Shown: positions 45,151 through 54,220, numbered from the stretch's first letter. The stretch is 64,000 nucleotides of DNA from Sphingomonas sanguinis (GCF_019297835.1 NZ_CP079203.1:186001-250000), one strand, 5' to 3'. A program made the numbers and translations. Notes: generated by a model from the sequence alone, not told the origin.

Positions 45151-46199
45151 CGGTCGCACTCCAGCACCAGCGAGGAGGCCGTGAAGCCCGGCCCCAACGC
45201 ACTCAGGACCGATCGGGGCGGCAGGCCCTGTCGGCGGTAACGATCCAGCACGAACAGCACGGTCGGCGCGGACATGTTGCCATGGTCGTGGAGAACGGCG
45301 CGTTCCTGCACCATCGCGCCGTGTTCCAGACCCAGGGCGTTTTCAAGCGCGTCGAGTACCCTCGCGCCCCCCGGATGACAGATGAAACGGTCGATATCGG
45401 ACAGCGCCAGCCCCTGCGAGGCCAGCATTTCGGTCACCGCCTGGCGCATCTCGCGCTCGACGAAGGTCGGAATCGCGCGATTGAGGACCACGGCCAGCCC
45501 CGTCTGCTCGGTCCGCCAGCCCATGATGTCGAGCGTGTCGTTCCACGTCTTCTCCGCGCTGCCGACGATGCGGGCAAAGCCGGGCGCGTCGGTCCGCAGC
45601 ACACAGGCCGCCGCACCGTCGCCGAACAGCGCGGTCGAGATCAGGTCGGCCTTGTCCGCCGCATGGGTCCGCAGCGCCAGGCTGCACAGCTCGACCGTCA
45701 CGAACAGCACGGTCGAACCCGGCCGCGCCCGTGCCAGATCGGCGGCGAGCGCAAGCCCTGTGGCGCCGCCCGCACAGCCCAGTCCGAAGACCGGCACGCG
45801 GCGCACATCGCCCCGGAACGGCAGATGCGCCATCGCCCGTGCCTCCAGACTGGGCGTGGCGATTCCGGTCGAGGAGACGGTGACGATCGCGTCGACCTCG
45901 TCCGCCGTCAGCCCCGCCTCGTCCAGCGCGCCGCTGGCCGCCGCGACGAACAGATCGAGCGCGACGTCGAGATAGGCGGCGCTACGCTCCTCGAACGAGC
46001 GGGGCGTGCGATACCAGTCGAGCGGCATCGCCAGTCGACGCTCGGCGATGCCCGCATGGTCGAACACCGGGGCCAACCGGTCGAAATCGGCGAAGCGATC
46101 CCCGATCAGCTCCCGCGCGGTGGCCAAGGCCTGATCCTGGGACAGCGAGTGAGGCGGCGTGCGCGTCGCAAGCGAGAGAATGGCAACCGATTGAGACAT
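45147..46199 (-). CDS. Type III polyketide synthase (chalcone-synthase-like)
   Basis: 350 aa thiolase fold. The catalytic triad is complete: Cys142 in GLGCAGGATGL, His275 in FICHPGG and Asn308 in HDHGNMSAPT. SALGPGFTASSLVLE at the C-terminus is the family GFGPG-type loop. Such enzymes extend acyl-CoA or acyl-ACP starters with malonyl-CoA to alkylpyrones or alkylresorcinols in bacterial membranes. The downstream ICMT-type methyltransferase is translationally coupled. I chose ATG 46199, where the fold begins; upstream in-frame sequence has no homology. A DHA2-type exporter is divergent across 125 bp that contains a palindrome. Confidence 0.93.
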   Translation of the reverse strand: MSQSVAILSLATRTPPHSLSQDQALATARELIGDRFADFDRLAPVFDHAGIAERRLAMPLDWYRTPRSFEERSAAYLDVALDLFVAAASGALDEAGLTADEVDAIVTVSSTGIATPSLEARAMAHLPFRGDVRRVPVFGLGCAGGATGLALAADLARARPGSTVLFVTVELCSLALRTHAADKADLISTALFGDGAAACVLRTDAPGFARIVGSAEKTWNDTLDIMGWRTEQTGLAVVLNRAIPTFVEREMRQAVTEMLASQGLALSDIDRFICHPGGARVLDALENALGLEHGAMVQERAVLHDHGNMSAPTVLFVLDRYRRQGLPPRSVLSALGPGFTASSLVLECDR

Positions 46200-46262
46200 G
46201 CACCGTCCGCATAGCCGGCGGACCGGCGGAAATAGATTCTGGGGCGCAACGAACTGCGTCGC

Positions 46263-46277
46263 GGCAAGTTTCTTGCC
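46263..46277. promoter_or_regulatory. Palindromic candidate operator between type III PKS and exporter genes
   Basis: GGCAAGTTTCTTGCC is a 6-3-6 perfect palindrome in the middle of the 125-bp divergent gap, 48 bp before the exporter start and 64 bp before the PKS start. Its size suits a dimeric TetR-, MarR- or LysR-type protein. No regulator gene is adjacent. Confidence 0.4.
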
Positions 46278-46324
46278 CTGCGAAATACTGTTCGGGCCAA
46301 GCCTTCGGCGTGAGAAGGGACGAT

Positions 46325-47881
46325 ATGACTCCAATGACGGCGCCGTCCGACGTGCAGGCCGAATCCGCCACCTGGCGGGCCTGGGCTGGCTTTACCTTCA
46401 TGTGCCTGGGCATGTTCATGGCGATCCTGGACGTGCAGATCGTCGCGACCTCGCTGCCGACGATCCAGACGGCGCTGCGCATCGCCCCCGACCGGATGGT
46501 CTGGATCCAGACCGCCTATCTGACCGCCGAGATCGTCGCGATCCCGCTGACCGGCTATCTGACCGATGTGCTGGGGATGCGGCGGCTGTTCGTCGGCGCG
46601 GTCAGCCTGTTCACGCTGGCCTCGATCGGGTGCGCGATGAGCGGCAGTTTCGAAAGCCTGATCCTGTGGCGGGTGGTGCAGGGATTTTCGGGCGGCACGC
46701 TGATCCCCATCGTCTTTTCCGCGGTGTTCCTGCTCTTTCCGGAGCGGGTGCAGGGGCTGGCGACCACCATCGCCGGGGTCGCCGCCGTGATGGCACCGAC
46801 GGTCGGGCCGATCGTCGGTGGCTGGGTGACGCAGTCCTTTTCGTGGCACTGGCTGTTCCGCATCAACATCGTGCCGGGCATCGTCGCCGCGCTGGGCGTT
46901 GCTTGGCTGCTTCGGGGGCAGGCGGCGGTCGAGCGATCGGGCACGCGGCGCACGATCGACATCGTGGCGCTCGTCCTGCTCGCCGTCGCGCTCGTCGCGC
47001 TTCAGATCGGGTTGAAGGACGCGCCGACGCGCGGCTGGCGCGATGCACGGGTGCTGGGCCTGCTGGCTGTCTTCGTGGCGTGCGGGATCGGGTTCGTGGT
47101 GCGGACCTGGCGCGCGGCGGTGCCGCTCGTCGAGCTGCGTTGTTTCGCCGACCGCAATTTCGCGATCGGATGTCTGTTCAGCTTCGTGCTGGGGTTCGGC
47201 CTGTTCGGCTCGACCTATCTGATGCCCTTCTTCCTGGGGCTGGTGCGCGGGCACGGCGCGCTCCGCATCGGCGAGATCATGCTCGTCACCGGGATCGCTC
47301 AGCTCGTCACCGCGCCCATCGCGGTCTGGGCGGAGCGGCGGGTCGATCCGCGCTGGCTGACCGCCTTCGGCTTCGGGCTGTTCGCGGTCGGCCTGCTGAT
47401 GAGCATGGGCCAGACCCCGCAGACCGATTTCCATGCGATGATCCTGCCGCAGATCGTGCGCGGCGCGGCGATCATGTTCTGCCTGTTGCCGCCGACCCGC
47501 ATGGCGCTGGGCCGCCTGCCGCGAACGCTGGTCGCCGACGGCAGCGGCCTGTTCAACCTGATGCGTAATCTGGGCGGCGCGGTCGGCCTGGCGCTGGTCG
47601 ACACCATGATCTTCAGCCGCGCGGCGACCGAGGGCCGCCATATCGCCAGCCGCCTTCAGGCGGGCGACCTCGACACGGCGCTGCGGATCGGCATTCCCAA
47701 GGACGCGTTTCTGGAGCAGCGCGGCCAGCCGCTCGACGATTTCGCGGTGGAGATGGTGCGGCCGCTGGTGGAAAAGGCCGCGCTGGTCCCCGCCGTCAAC
47801 GCCGCCTGGGCGATGTGCGGCGTGCTGACCGCCATCGTCCTGATCGCGGTATTCTGGGTACGGCGGACCCCGGTCGATTGA
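46325..47881 (+). CDS. MFS transporter, DHA2 (EmrB/QacA-like) drug-proton antiporter family
   Basis: 518 aa with about 14 transmembrane segments, the length and count of the DHA2 group. The TM1 motif is MFMAILDVQIVATSLPTIQTA, a variant of LDxTIVNVALP; motif A lies in TGYLTDVLGMRRLFV; motif C-like sequence is AAVMAPTVGPIVGGWVTQSF. It should export amphiphilic compounds by proton antiport. Its divergence from a type III PKS/methyltransferase operon suggests export of, or protection from, their lipid product, though general drug efflux is equally possible. No EmrA-type adaptor is nearby. GAGAAGGGA precedes ATG 46325. Confidence 0.92.
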   Translation: MTPMTAPSDVQAESATWRAWAGFTFMCLGMFMAILDVQIVATSLPTIQTALRIAPDRMVWIQTAYLTAEIVAIPLTGYLTDVLGMRRLFVGAVSLFTLASIGCAMSGSFESLILWRVVQGFSGGTLIPIVFSAVFLLFPERVQGLATTIAGVAAVMAPTVGPIVGGWVTQSFSWHWLFRINIVPGIVAALGVAWLLRGQAAVERSGTRRTIDIVALVLLAVALVALQIGLKDAPTRGWRDARVLGLLAVFVACGIGFVVRTWRAAVPLVELRCFADRNFAIGCLFSFVLGFGLFGSTYLMPFFLGLVRGHGALRIGEIMLVTGIAQLVTAPIAVWAERRVDPRWLTAFGFGLFAVGLLMSMGQTPQTDFHAMILPQIVRGAAIMFCLLPPTRMALGRLPRTLVADGSGLFNLMRNLGGAVGLALVDTMIFSRAATEGRHIASRLQAGDLDTALRIGIPKDAFLEQRGQPLDDFAVEMVRPLVEKAALVPAVNAAWAMCGVLTAIVLIAVFWVRRTPVD

Positions 47882-47887
47882 CCGGGG
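47868..47887. terminator. Bidirectional hairpin terminator overlapping the exporter stop codon
   Basis: CCCCGGTC (47868-47875) and GACCGGGG (47880-47887) form a perfect 8-bp stem with a GATT loop. The exporter stop codon TGA (47879-47881) spans the loop and second arm. The convergent metallophosphoesterase ends at 47893, so one compact hairpin serves both genes. Confidence 0.65.
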
Positions 47888-47892
47888 GTACG

Positions 47893-49020
47893 TCAATCCG
47901 CCGGTCGCAACGTGAACCGCGTGATCTCGGACGGCACGCCCAGCCTGAGCGCGAAGCCCGGCCACAGCCCGGTGCCGTTGCTGACGTAGAGCGTCATGCC
48001 GCCCACCGCGTACCGCCCCGAGACATAGCCGTCATTGCCCTTGGCGACCAGGCGATCCAGCCCGACGATCATCCCGCCATGGGTATGCCCGGACAGCTGG
48101 AGCGCGATTCCCTGCGCCGCGGCCTGTGGCGCCTTGCGGGGCTGATGATCGAGAAGCACGACCGGCGCGTCGGCGGGCGCCCCCCGGAGCGCGAGGGCGA
48201 GGTCCGGCCCGGCTTCGCCGACGCTGGGGGCCGACAGATCGGTTACGCCGGCGACGACCAGCCGGTCGCGACCCCGTTCGATCACCGCATGGGCGTTGGT
48301 CAGCATGTGGAACCCCATGCCTGACAGGTGCCGCATCCACGCGCCGTAATCGAAGAAATATTCGTGGTTGCCCGGAATGGCATAGACCCCGTCCGGCGCC
48401 CGCAATCCCTGCAAGGGCGCCACGTCGTCGCGTCGCATCGCGACCGACCCGTCGATGAAGTCGCCGGTCACGACGATCAGGTCGGCCCCGGCCGCGTTGC
48501 TGCGATCGACGACCTCTTTCGCCCACCCGGCCGTGAAGAGCCGACTGATGTGCAGATCGGTAAGCTGGACGATCCTATAGCCGTCGAAGGATGGCGGGAG
48601 GTTGCGGATCCTGACCGTCACGTCCTTGACCGGCGGCACGCGCAGGGCGTTGGCCACCCCGACCCCGGCGAGCAAGGCCGCCAGCCCGGCGATCGCGTAG
48701 CGAAGTGGGGAGGGTGCGCGCATCACCTCCTGACGAACCAGCATCGTCAGCAGCGTGCCGATGTCGACGATCAACTGGAACACGGCAAGCAGCACCAGGG
48801 CGCCGAATGCCCAATTGAAAAGGATCACGATCAGCCGGGGAAATTCGGGTGCGAAGACCGACCCCGACGAGAACCGGCTCCACAGATGGAATTGCGACGC
48901 CGCTAGCATCAAGAGTGCGGTGGCGATCCTGGCCCAGAGCGGCAGCGGCAAGGGCCACAGCCAGCGGGCGATGACGATCAGCGCCGGTATGGCAAATACG
49001 AAATTGAAGATGGGAGGCAC
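47893..49020 (-). CDS. Membrane-anchored calcineurin-like metallophosphoesterase
   Basis: About 375 aa. The N-terminal third has four hydrophobic segments (IFNFVFAIPALIVIARWLW and others). The phosphoesterase domain shows the motifs in order: QLTDLHISR, VVTGDFIDG, AIPGNHEYFFDYG and SGHTHGG, the two-metal site of the family. It resembles the YkuE/YaeI-like group, some of which hydrolyse UDP-diacylglucosamine or other envelope phosphoesters; the substrate here is unknown. The start is uncertain: GTG 49020, just before the first membrane segment, or GTG 49086. No good ribosome site distinguishes them. Confidence 0.85.
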   Translation of the reverse strand: MPPIFNFVFAIPALIVIARWLWPLPLPLWARIATALLMLAASQFHLWSRFSSGSVFAPEFPRLIVILFNWAFGALVLLAVFQLIVDIGTLLTMLVRQEVMRAPSPLRYAIAGLAALLAGVGVANALRVPPVKDVTVRIRNLPPSFDGYRIVQLTDLHISRLFTAGWAKEVVDRSNAAGADLIVVTGDFIDGSVAMRRDDVAPLQGLRAPDGVYAIPGNHEYFFDYGAWMRHLSGMGFHMLTNAHAVIERGRDRLVVAGVTDLSAPSVGEAGPDLALALRGAPADAPVVLLDHQPRKAPQAAAQGIALQLSGHTHGGMIVGLDRLVAKGNDGYVSGRYAVGGMTLYVSNGTGLWPGFALRLGVPSEITRFTLRPAD

Positions 49021-49174
49021 TCCGGCTTTGTGGGCGATGCTGCCTGGTAACGAGTGCGCACGCCGCGCGTGTCCGCACCCTGCCACAGACGAGGTCGCTT
49101 TGACATCGCCCCCGATGGCGCGACTGACAGGAAATATAGAATGTCAGCGGCTTATGTGGCGGGGCCCGGAATGG

Positions 49175-50125
49175 CTAATAGGTGACGGAGACAACGACCG
49201 TATCGGTGTAGAGCCCCGGTGCCGGAGTCGGTTGGGCCGGAACGCGTCCATGGATCGCCAACGCTTGGGCGAGGCCGGTGCCGGAGGCACTGAGACCGCT
49301 GTCCCAGCTGGAGGACAGGGCGGCGTCGCGAAACAGGGCATAGGTTATGAAGCTGCCCGAGGCCCCGCGCATCCGGCGCCCTCCCGACGCATCGGCATTG
49401 CGCCCCGCATCCAGGCGCAGGGCGTAAGGGGTCTGGTTGGTGCAGGTCAGCGTCAATCCGCTCTGCGCCGTCACTGCGCGCGACAGCACGCCAGTTTCCG
49501 GGAAGGTCAGCGCGGTGGCCGTAACGGTGCACCCCTTGGCGGGGGCGGCCGTAACCTCGAAGGTCGGGCGGACGGACGCGGTACCCGCAAAGCCGGTGCA
49601 GTTTGTGCTGGTGCCCAGTAGCTCGGCCCCATAGCTGAACAGCGTGGCGTTGCCGATGAAGCTGGAGCGATAGGCGCCCGGCACCGTCGTCGCCTGACCG
49701 CCGAACAGCCGGGCATAGATGGTCCGTGTCGCTGAACCCGCCCCGTTGATCAGGTTCGATATGATGATCGCGGGCACGCTTCCCAACACCGGATTGTCGA
49801 GCGATCCCCAGGCGACCGACCGCGCCGCGTCTTGATAGAGTTGGTAGCGCAGCGCCCCGCCCGTACCCGTCATCAAGCGACCCGAGCCATCGGTGCCGCC
49901 GCTGCCTGCGCCGATTCCGGGACAGACCTTTACGACGCTGAGCAACGGGATGCTGGTGCAGGTGATCGTCACGGTACCGGTCACGTCGACCGGGCCGCTG
50001 GTCAGGAGCGACGGGCTGCCGAAATCGATCGACGACACCGTCGCCGAACAGGTCTGGGCCTGCGCCCTGCCCGGAAGGGCCAAAAAGGCGATGACGGCCA
50101 GCAATATGAGGGTCAGGCGCTTCAT
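49175..50125 (-). CDS. Two-domain spore-coat-U (SCPU) protein, probable tip pilin of an archaic chaperone-usher pilus
   Basis: 316 aa. A signal peptide ends at RAQAQ (residue 23), followed by two SCPU domains. The first starts CSATVSSIDFGSPSLLTSG and the second starts KGCTVTATALTFPETGVLSR, each ending with the typical barrel strands (the second with GRVPAQPTPAPGLYTDTVVV). Single-domain SCPU proteins are shaft subunits, and two-domain ones are tip adhesins, in Csu-type pili. It is the last gene of a four-gene operon and overlaps the usher stop by 4 bp (ATGA). The tip role is inferred from domain number and position. Confidence 0.87.
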   Translation of the reverse strand: MKRLTLILLAVIAFLALPGRAQAQTCSATVSSIDFGSPSLLTSGPVDVTGTVTITCTSIPLLSVVKVCPGIGAGSGGTDGSGRLMTGTGGALRYQLYQDAARSVAWGSLDNPVLGSVPAIIISNLINGAGSATRTIYARLFGGQATTVPGAYRSSFIGNATLFSYGAELLGTSTNCTGFAGTASVRPTFEVTAAPAKGCTVTATALTFPETGVLSRAVTAQSGLTLTCTNQTPYALRLDAGRNADASGGRRMRGASGSFITYALFRDAALSSSWDSGLSASGTGLAQALAIHGRVPAQPTPAPGLYTDTVVVSVTY

Positions 50126-52545
50126 GGCGTAGCGCTCGCCAGGGGCGCGCAGACGGCACGAACTCGGACCTGCTCGCCCGGCTGGGCGGTAAAGGGAAAG
50201 CGCGCCCGGCATCGTCGGCCATCGGGATCGGTGACGATCGCCTCATTCTGTGGGCCAAGCGCGCCGAGAAAGGCCGTACCGTCATAACCGATCACGTCAT
50301 CGGGCAAGCCCGGCCGCGCGATGCCCGAGCCGAGCGGCAGCAGCCGACCCTCGCGATCGACGAACTCGACCAGCGCGGTATCGGTCTCGCGCGCCACGCC
50401 GAAGGCGACGAGGGCGGGGACGCGGGTAAAGGCCACCGCCTCGGCATGGGTGGAGGCGATGCGTGCATCGACGGGCAGCGAGGAGGGATCGATCGAGATC
50501 GCGCTGGGCTCGAACGGCGCGATGTCGGGGACGAGGAGCTTGCCCGACGCGCCGGTGGTGCCGACCAGCCGGTTCTCGCGGTACACCCGCACGCCGCTCG
50601 CCCCTGCATCAGCGACCGCGAAGGACTGATCGAGACGCCGTGCGGCATAGACGTCGCCGCCGATCAACGCGACCGCACCCTCGGCCTGCAAGGTGCCGGA
50701 GACGTTGCCGCCCGCATAAAGGCCCGTCGCCTCGAACTGCGCGAAGCCGGTCGTATGGCGGACGATCGCATGGCCCGCTCGCTCCCGGCCATCGGCCACC
50801 CGCACCGACCAGCCCCAGGAGCCGGGTTCGTGCGCGCCCTGCCGCGACATCTCGGCATAGCCCGACACGCGCCCCTCCGATACGGTCGCGCCGGTCGTCA
50901 CCGATGCGCGCCGTCCGAAGGGCAGGCTGGCCCCGACGAACAGGCCGAAGCTGCGGCCGCCGCTCAGGTCCGCGACGGCATTGGCGAAGAGCGACAGCCG
51001 ACCGACATTGGCGGTCGAGGACAGGCTGGCGAGCCGATAGCGATCCCCCGCCGCCGTCTTGGAATTTACCAGACTGACCCCGACCGACGCCGAGGTCGCG
51101 GCGATGGGCAAAGATAGCGAGAACTGATCGACCTCGCGCGGCGCGCCGAAGATGCGTCGATCGCCCGCCAGGATCGGGCCGAAGGACGCGGTGCGCGAGG
51201 CGAGGTCGGCATAGCTGCCGATCGTCCGCATCGACCGTATCAGCACCGAAAAGCCGGATCGGCGTGTCTCGAACGCCAGATCGATCAGCCCGCCGCGCCG
51301 CCCCTCCGCCTGGCTGATCGCGCCCGCCAGCGACAGCAGCGCCTGATCGCGCAACGTCACGACGCCACCAGCGCCCAGCTGGACGAGGCCCGCGCCCAGT
51401 TCCGCGTGACCTTGCAGCGTCAACCGGTCGGTCATGCCGCGCCGCACCGAGGCCGAGCCGATCAGCCGCCGGTCATAATCGTTCGACAGGATCGCATAGC
51501 TGCGCCGCGCAAAGCCGATCTCCGCGCTGAAATCGGTCAGCCCCTCCGCCAGCAACTGGGGCGAGGCATAGAAGGGCGCGGTTTGCACGGTTTCCCGCCC
51601 CAGCGCATCGCGCACGACCACGGTGGCGATGCCCGCGCCCTGCACGACCGGCGGGTGCATGACGGCATAGGGACCTTGCGGCACATCGGCCGACAGGGTG
51701 CGGACCCGGTCGATGAACAGGTCGAGGGTCGAGGGGGCGGCGGCGCTGCCGACCAGCCGGGGAACCGGCATGGTGACGAGATCGGGGCGCATCCCGAAGG
51801 TCCGCTGGATTTGAAGGCCGCCCATGCGGATCGGGCGGGTCCAGGCATGGCCGCCATTGATCGTGTCGCCGGCGCGCAGCGTCACCAGCCGCATGGGGTC
51901 TTCATAGCTATAGGTCGTGGCCAGCCGGGTGACGCGCGGCCCGCCCGACAACAGGGCGACCGCGCTGCTTTCGAACAAGCCGAACGCGCCGAACACGCGC
52001 GCGCCGAACGCCCCCGATGCGCCGGTGAAACGCGGTCCCACCGCGCTCCGGTCGCCGCTGGCGAACAGGGTGTAGTCGAGCACCGCGCCGAAGGGCGGCC
52101 GGTCGGGCTTCAGGCTGGAGCGGTCGCTTCGCCCGCCATCGATCAGCGTCGGGCTCTGCACGGTCGGTCCTGCGACCAGCCACATGATCTGGCGCATCTG
52201 CTCATAGCGGTAGCGCAGGCCTGATATGCGCTCCAGCGGCACCTCGCCCGTCTCGGCGTCCAGCGGAACCTTGACGCCGAGCGTCCGCAATTGCGCGACG
52301 GGGGCGGTGAAGCCTCCGTCCGCGCGCTGCGTGAATGACGCGACATAGCCGGTGGGCTTGTCGTTCAGATAGACCTCGAGCTGGAGCGCCTGTTCCTGGC
52401 GACTGGGGTCGACATCAACCCCGACGCGCAGGCTGTCGCTGTCCTGCGCACGAGCCGTCTGCGCGCAGGACATGGTGGCCAGGATGATCCAGGCCAGCTC
52501 ACCGGCGCGGCTGGGTCGCAAGGGAGACCTCGATCGGACCGCCAT
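50122..52545 (-). CDS. Outer-membrane fimbrial usher, Csu-type
   Basis: 807 aa. After a signal-like segment (WIILATMSCAQTARAQ) come the N-terminal usher domain (LQLEVYLNDKPTGYVASF), a long beta-barrel region (LDYTLFASGDRSAVGPRFTG, RMGGLQIQRTFGMRPDLVTM), the plug-like section and the C-terminal domain with FLGALGPQNEAIVTDPDGRR. It forms the pore that assembles pilin-chaperone complexes. The first ATG overlaps the chaperone gene by 47 bp and has no clear ribosome site, so translation is likely coupled. An internal ATG at 52473 would cut the signal peptide and is less likely. Confidence 0.9.
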   Translation of the reverse strand: MAVRSRSPLRPSRAGELAWIILATMSCAQTARAQDSDSLRVGVDVDPSRQEQALQLEVYLNDKPTGYVASFTQRADGGFTAPVAQLRTLGVKVPLDAETGEVPLERISGLRYRYEQMRQIMWLVAGPTVQSPTLIDGGRSDRSSLKPDRPPFGAVLDYTLFASGDRSAVGPRFTGASGAFGARVFGAFGLFESSAVALLSGGPRVTRLATTYSYEDPMRLVTLRAGDTINGGHAWTRPIRMGGLQIQRTFGMRPDLVTMPVPRLVGSAAAPSTLDLFIDRVRTLSADVPQGPYAVMHPPVVQGAGIATVVVRDALGRETVQTAPFYASPQLLAEGLTDFSAEIGFARRSYAILSNDYDRRLIGSASVRRGMTDRLTLQGHAELGAGLVQLGAGGVVTLRDQALLSLAGAISQAEGRRGGLIDLAFETRRSGFSVLIRSMRTIGSYADLASRTASFGPILAGDRRIFGAPREVDQFSLSLPIAATSASVGVSLVNSKTAAGDRYRLASLSSTANVGRLSLFANAVADLSGGRSFGLFVGASLPFGRRASVTTGATVSEGRVSGYAEMSRQGAHEPGSWGWSVRVADGRERAGHAIVRHTTGFAQFEATGLYAGGNVSGTLQAEGAVALIGGDVYAARRLDQSFAVADAGASGVRVYRENRLVGTTGASGKLLVPDIAPFEPSAISIDPSSLPVDARIASTHAEAVAFTRVPALVAFGVARETDTALVEFVDREGRLLPLGSGIARPGLPDDVIGYDGTAFLGALGPQNEAIVTDPDGRRCRARFPFTAQPGEQVRVRAVCAPLASATP

Positions 52546-53227
52546 CGGAGACGGCCCGCATCCGCAGGTCGGTACCGTTCGGAAGCGTCGTGCCGGGGTT
52601 CAGCGGAATGCGAAGCTCGGACCCGGCAAGCACATAGCCGACCAGCCCAGACCGGGCGAGCAACTGCTGGCTGCCCGCTATCAGCTGGAGGTCGGCGATG
52701 CGCAGTCGCCGATTGCCCTTGTTGCGCCCGACCAGCGCCGCGCCGCCGCCCGACCGATCGATCCGCCATTCGACATCGGGTACCCGGCGCGGAATGTCGG
52801 AGAAGAAGGCGGGGATCGACTGGCGGACGACCAGATCGACCGTGCCCGGCTGGGCGCGGGTCGGCTCGGGCACTTCGTCGATCAGGACGCGGTAGGCTTC
52901 CTCGCCGACCGGCGCGGCCTTGGCGGTGCGTACGACGCGGATCAGATATTGCTGCTGCGGTGCCAGGGTCGAGAAGGGCGGGCTGGCCACCACGTCGCTC
53001 GTCGTGGTGAGCACATCGGCGCCGTCGCGCGAGGTCCATTTCATCACCCGCACCTGGACCCGCACCGGCCGCTGCTCGGCATTGCTGAGCGTCAGCGAGG
53101 TCGTGCGCGCGCCCGGCAGCGGATCGATGGCGACCGGCGCGACCCGGATGTCGGAGGCAGGGCTGGCCGCCGGAACCGCCAGGACTACGGCGGCAACCGC
53201 AAGCGACCGCTTCGTGCGCGTCATCAT
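52499..53227 (-). CDS. Periplasmic fimbrial chaperone, PapD-like (archaic type)
   Basis: 242 aa. A signal peptide (RSLAVAAVVLAVPAASPAS) precedes two Ig-like domains. Visible family features are RVQVRVMKWTSRDG, PPFSTLAPQQQYLIRVV, EEAYRVLIDEVPEP and LVVRQSIPAFF in domain 1, and NKGNRRLRIADLQLIA in domain 2. Chaperones of this type donate a beta strand to pilin subunits and deliver them to the usher. Its ATG overlaps the shaft-pilin stop by one base (TGATG), and its 3' end overlaps the usher, so all four genes are coupled. Confidence 0.9.
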   Translation of the reverse strand: MMTRTKRSLAVAAVVLAVPAASPASDIRVAPVAIDPLPGARTTSLTLSNAEQRPVRVQVRVMKWTSRDGADVLTTTSDVVASPPFSTLAPQQQYLIRVVRTAKAAPVGEEAYRVLIDEVPEPTRAQPGTVDLVVRQSIPAFFSDIPRRVPDVEWRIDRSGGGAALVGRNKGNRRLRIADLQLIAGSQQLLARSGLVGYVLAGSELRIPLNPGTTLPNGTDLRMRAVSDGGPIEVSLATQPRR

Positions 53228-53721
53228 CAGTATGTCACCGTGACCTGGACGGTATCGGTATAGCTGCCCGCCGCCGGAGTGGTCTGGGCAGGGACGCGAC
53301 CATACACCGTCAGCGTCTGCACCGCGCCGTTGCCGATCCCGGCCAGCGTGTCGGTGCCCGCCGTATTGCCCCAGATTTGCGACCGCGCGGGATCGCGGAA
53401 CAGCTCATAGACGACCGTGGCCCCAGCGCCCGAGGTCATCCGCCGCGCCGCCACCGTCGCGCCCGTGCCCGCCCCGGCGTTCAGCCCGATATTGTAGGGC
53501 GTGGTGTTGGTACACTGGACGCCGATGCTGCTGGTCGAATTGATCGCCGCCTGGATCACGCCGGTATTGCCGAACGCCAGATCGCTTGCCGAGGTCAGGC
53601 GGCATTCCGCCTGGATCGTCATCGACACCTGAAACTGGGTGCTCTGCTGCGCGGCGGCGGGATCGGCGATCATGACGCAGCCGAGCGCCGCGATGCCGAA
53701 GGGGGCGAGATAGGGTTTCAC
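53227..53721 (-). CDS. SCPU-domain shaft pilin (CsuA/B-like)
   Basis: 164 aa. A signal peptide runs to about ADPAAAQQ, followed by a single SCPU domain: FQVSMTIQAECRLTSASDLA, SSIGVQCTNTTPYNIGLNAG, RRMTSGAGATVVYELFRDPA and YGRVPAQTTPAAGSYTDTVQ. The two Cys (in AECR and VQCTN) probably form the conserved disulfide. It is the first gene of the pilus operon and by analogy the major subunit. The GTG at 53721 is chosen because GGAGG lies nine bases upstream; TTG 53727 is a weaker option. Confidence 0.88.
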   Translation of the reverse strand: MKPYLAPFGIAALGCVMIADPAAAQQSTQFQVSMTIQAECRLTSASDLAFGNTGVIQAAINSTSSIGVQCTNTTPYNIGLNAGAGTGATVAARRMTSGAGATVVYELFRDPARSQIWGNTAGTDTLAGIGNGAVQTLTVYGRVPAQTTPAAGSYTDTVQVTVTY

Positions 53722-53881
53722 GACCAAAATCCTCCAAATCACGTTCCGTCAAAAGCGCGAATGGGGCGGTGCGTCGCTAAAGCTACGGAATCGGACGAGA
53801 ATTTTGCGGGGCGGTTTGCCGCTGCCTTCCTTGGCGAGGCGGCCTGTGCCTTGGCACGGCAGACGTGCTAGGGGCGGTGCC

Positions 53882-54202
53882 ATGTCGAAATCCCAGATCC
53901 AGGACGGTAGCGTGACCGTCGACGGCGTCACCTATGACTGGCGCCTCCATTGCGAGCCCCATCTGTCGGACGATGAAGGCTGGAAGGGCATGACCATCGC
54001 CCTTGTCGAACAGGGCGCCAAGCGCGAGGCGCAGATGGAATTTCCGGCGCCCAAGCGTCTGTTGAAGGGGCTGCCACGCGGACGGCTTCAACTCGACGAT
54101 GCGACGATGATGCGCTGTGTGCGCTCGGCCCTGGCGGCGGGCTGGGACCCGACGTCGCGCGGCAGGCCGGTCGTCTTCACGGTCGACGCCGAGGGGAACT
54201 GA
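53882..54202 (+). CDS. Conserved small protein of unknown function
   Basis: 106 aa, soluble, no signal peptide. The N-terminus (MSKSQIQDGSVTVDGVTYDW) leads to LHCEPHLSDDEGWKGMTIAL, a central basic stretch (PKRLLKGLPRGRLQL) and a C-terminal helix with MMRCVRSALAAGWDPTSRGR. I do not recognise a family or motif. AGGGG lies upstream of ATG 53882. It stands between the pilus operon and the AlkC-like gene, divergent from the former and convergent with the latter, so context gives no function. Confidence 0.65.
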   Translation: MSKSQIQDGSVTVDGVTYDWRLHCEPHLSDDEGWKGMTIALVEQGAKREAQMEFPAPKRLLKGLPRGRLQLDDATMMRCVRSALAAGWDPTSRGRPVVFTVDAEGN

Positions 54203-54220
54203 CGCGGGTTTCGGTCGCCC

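Noticed and set aside
46106..47965. A 619-codon minus-strand open frame opposite the MFS exporter
   Set aside because: The translation is strongly biased to His, Arg, Gln and Asp, with no motifs, while the plus strand encodes a clear 14-helix transporter.
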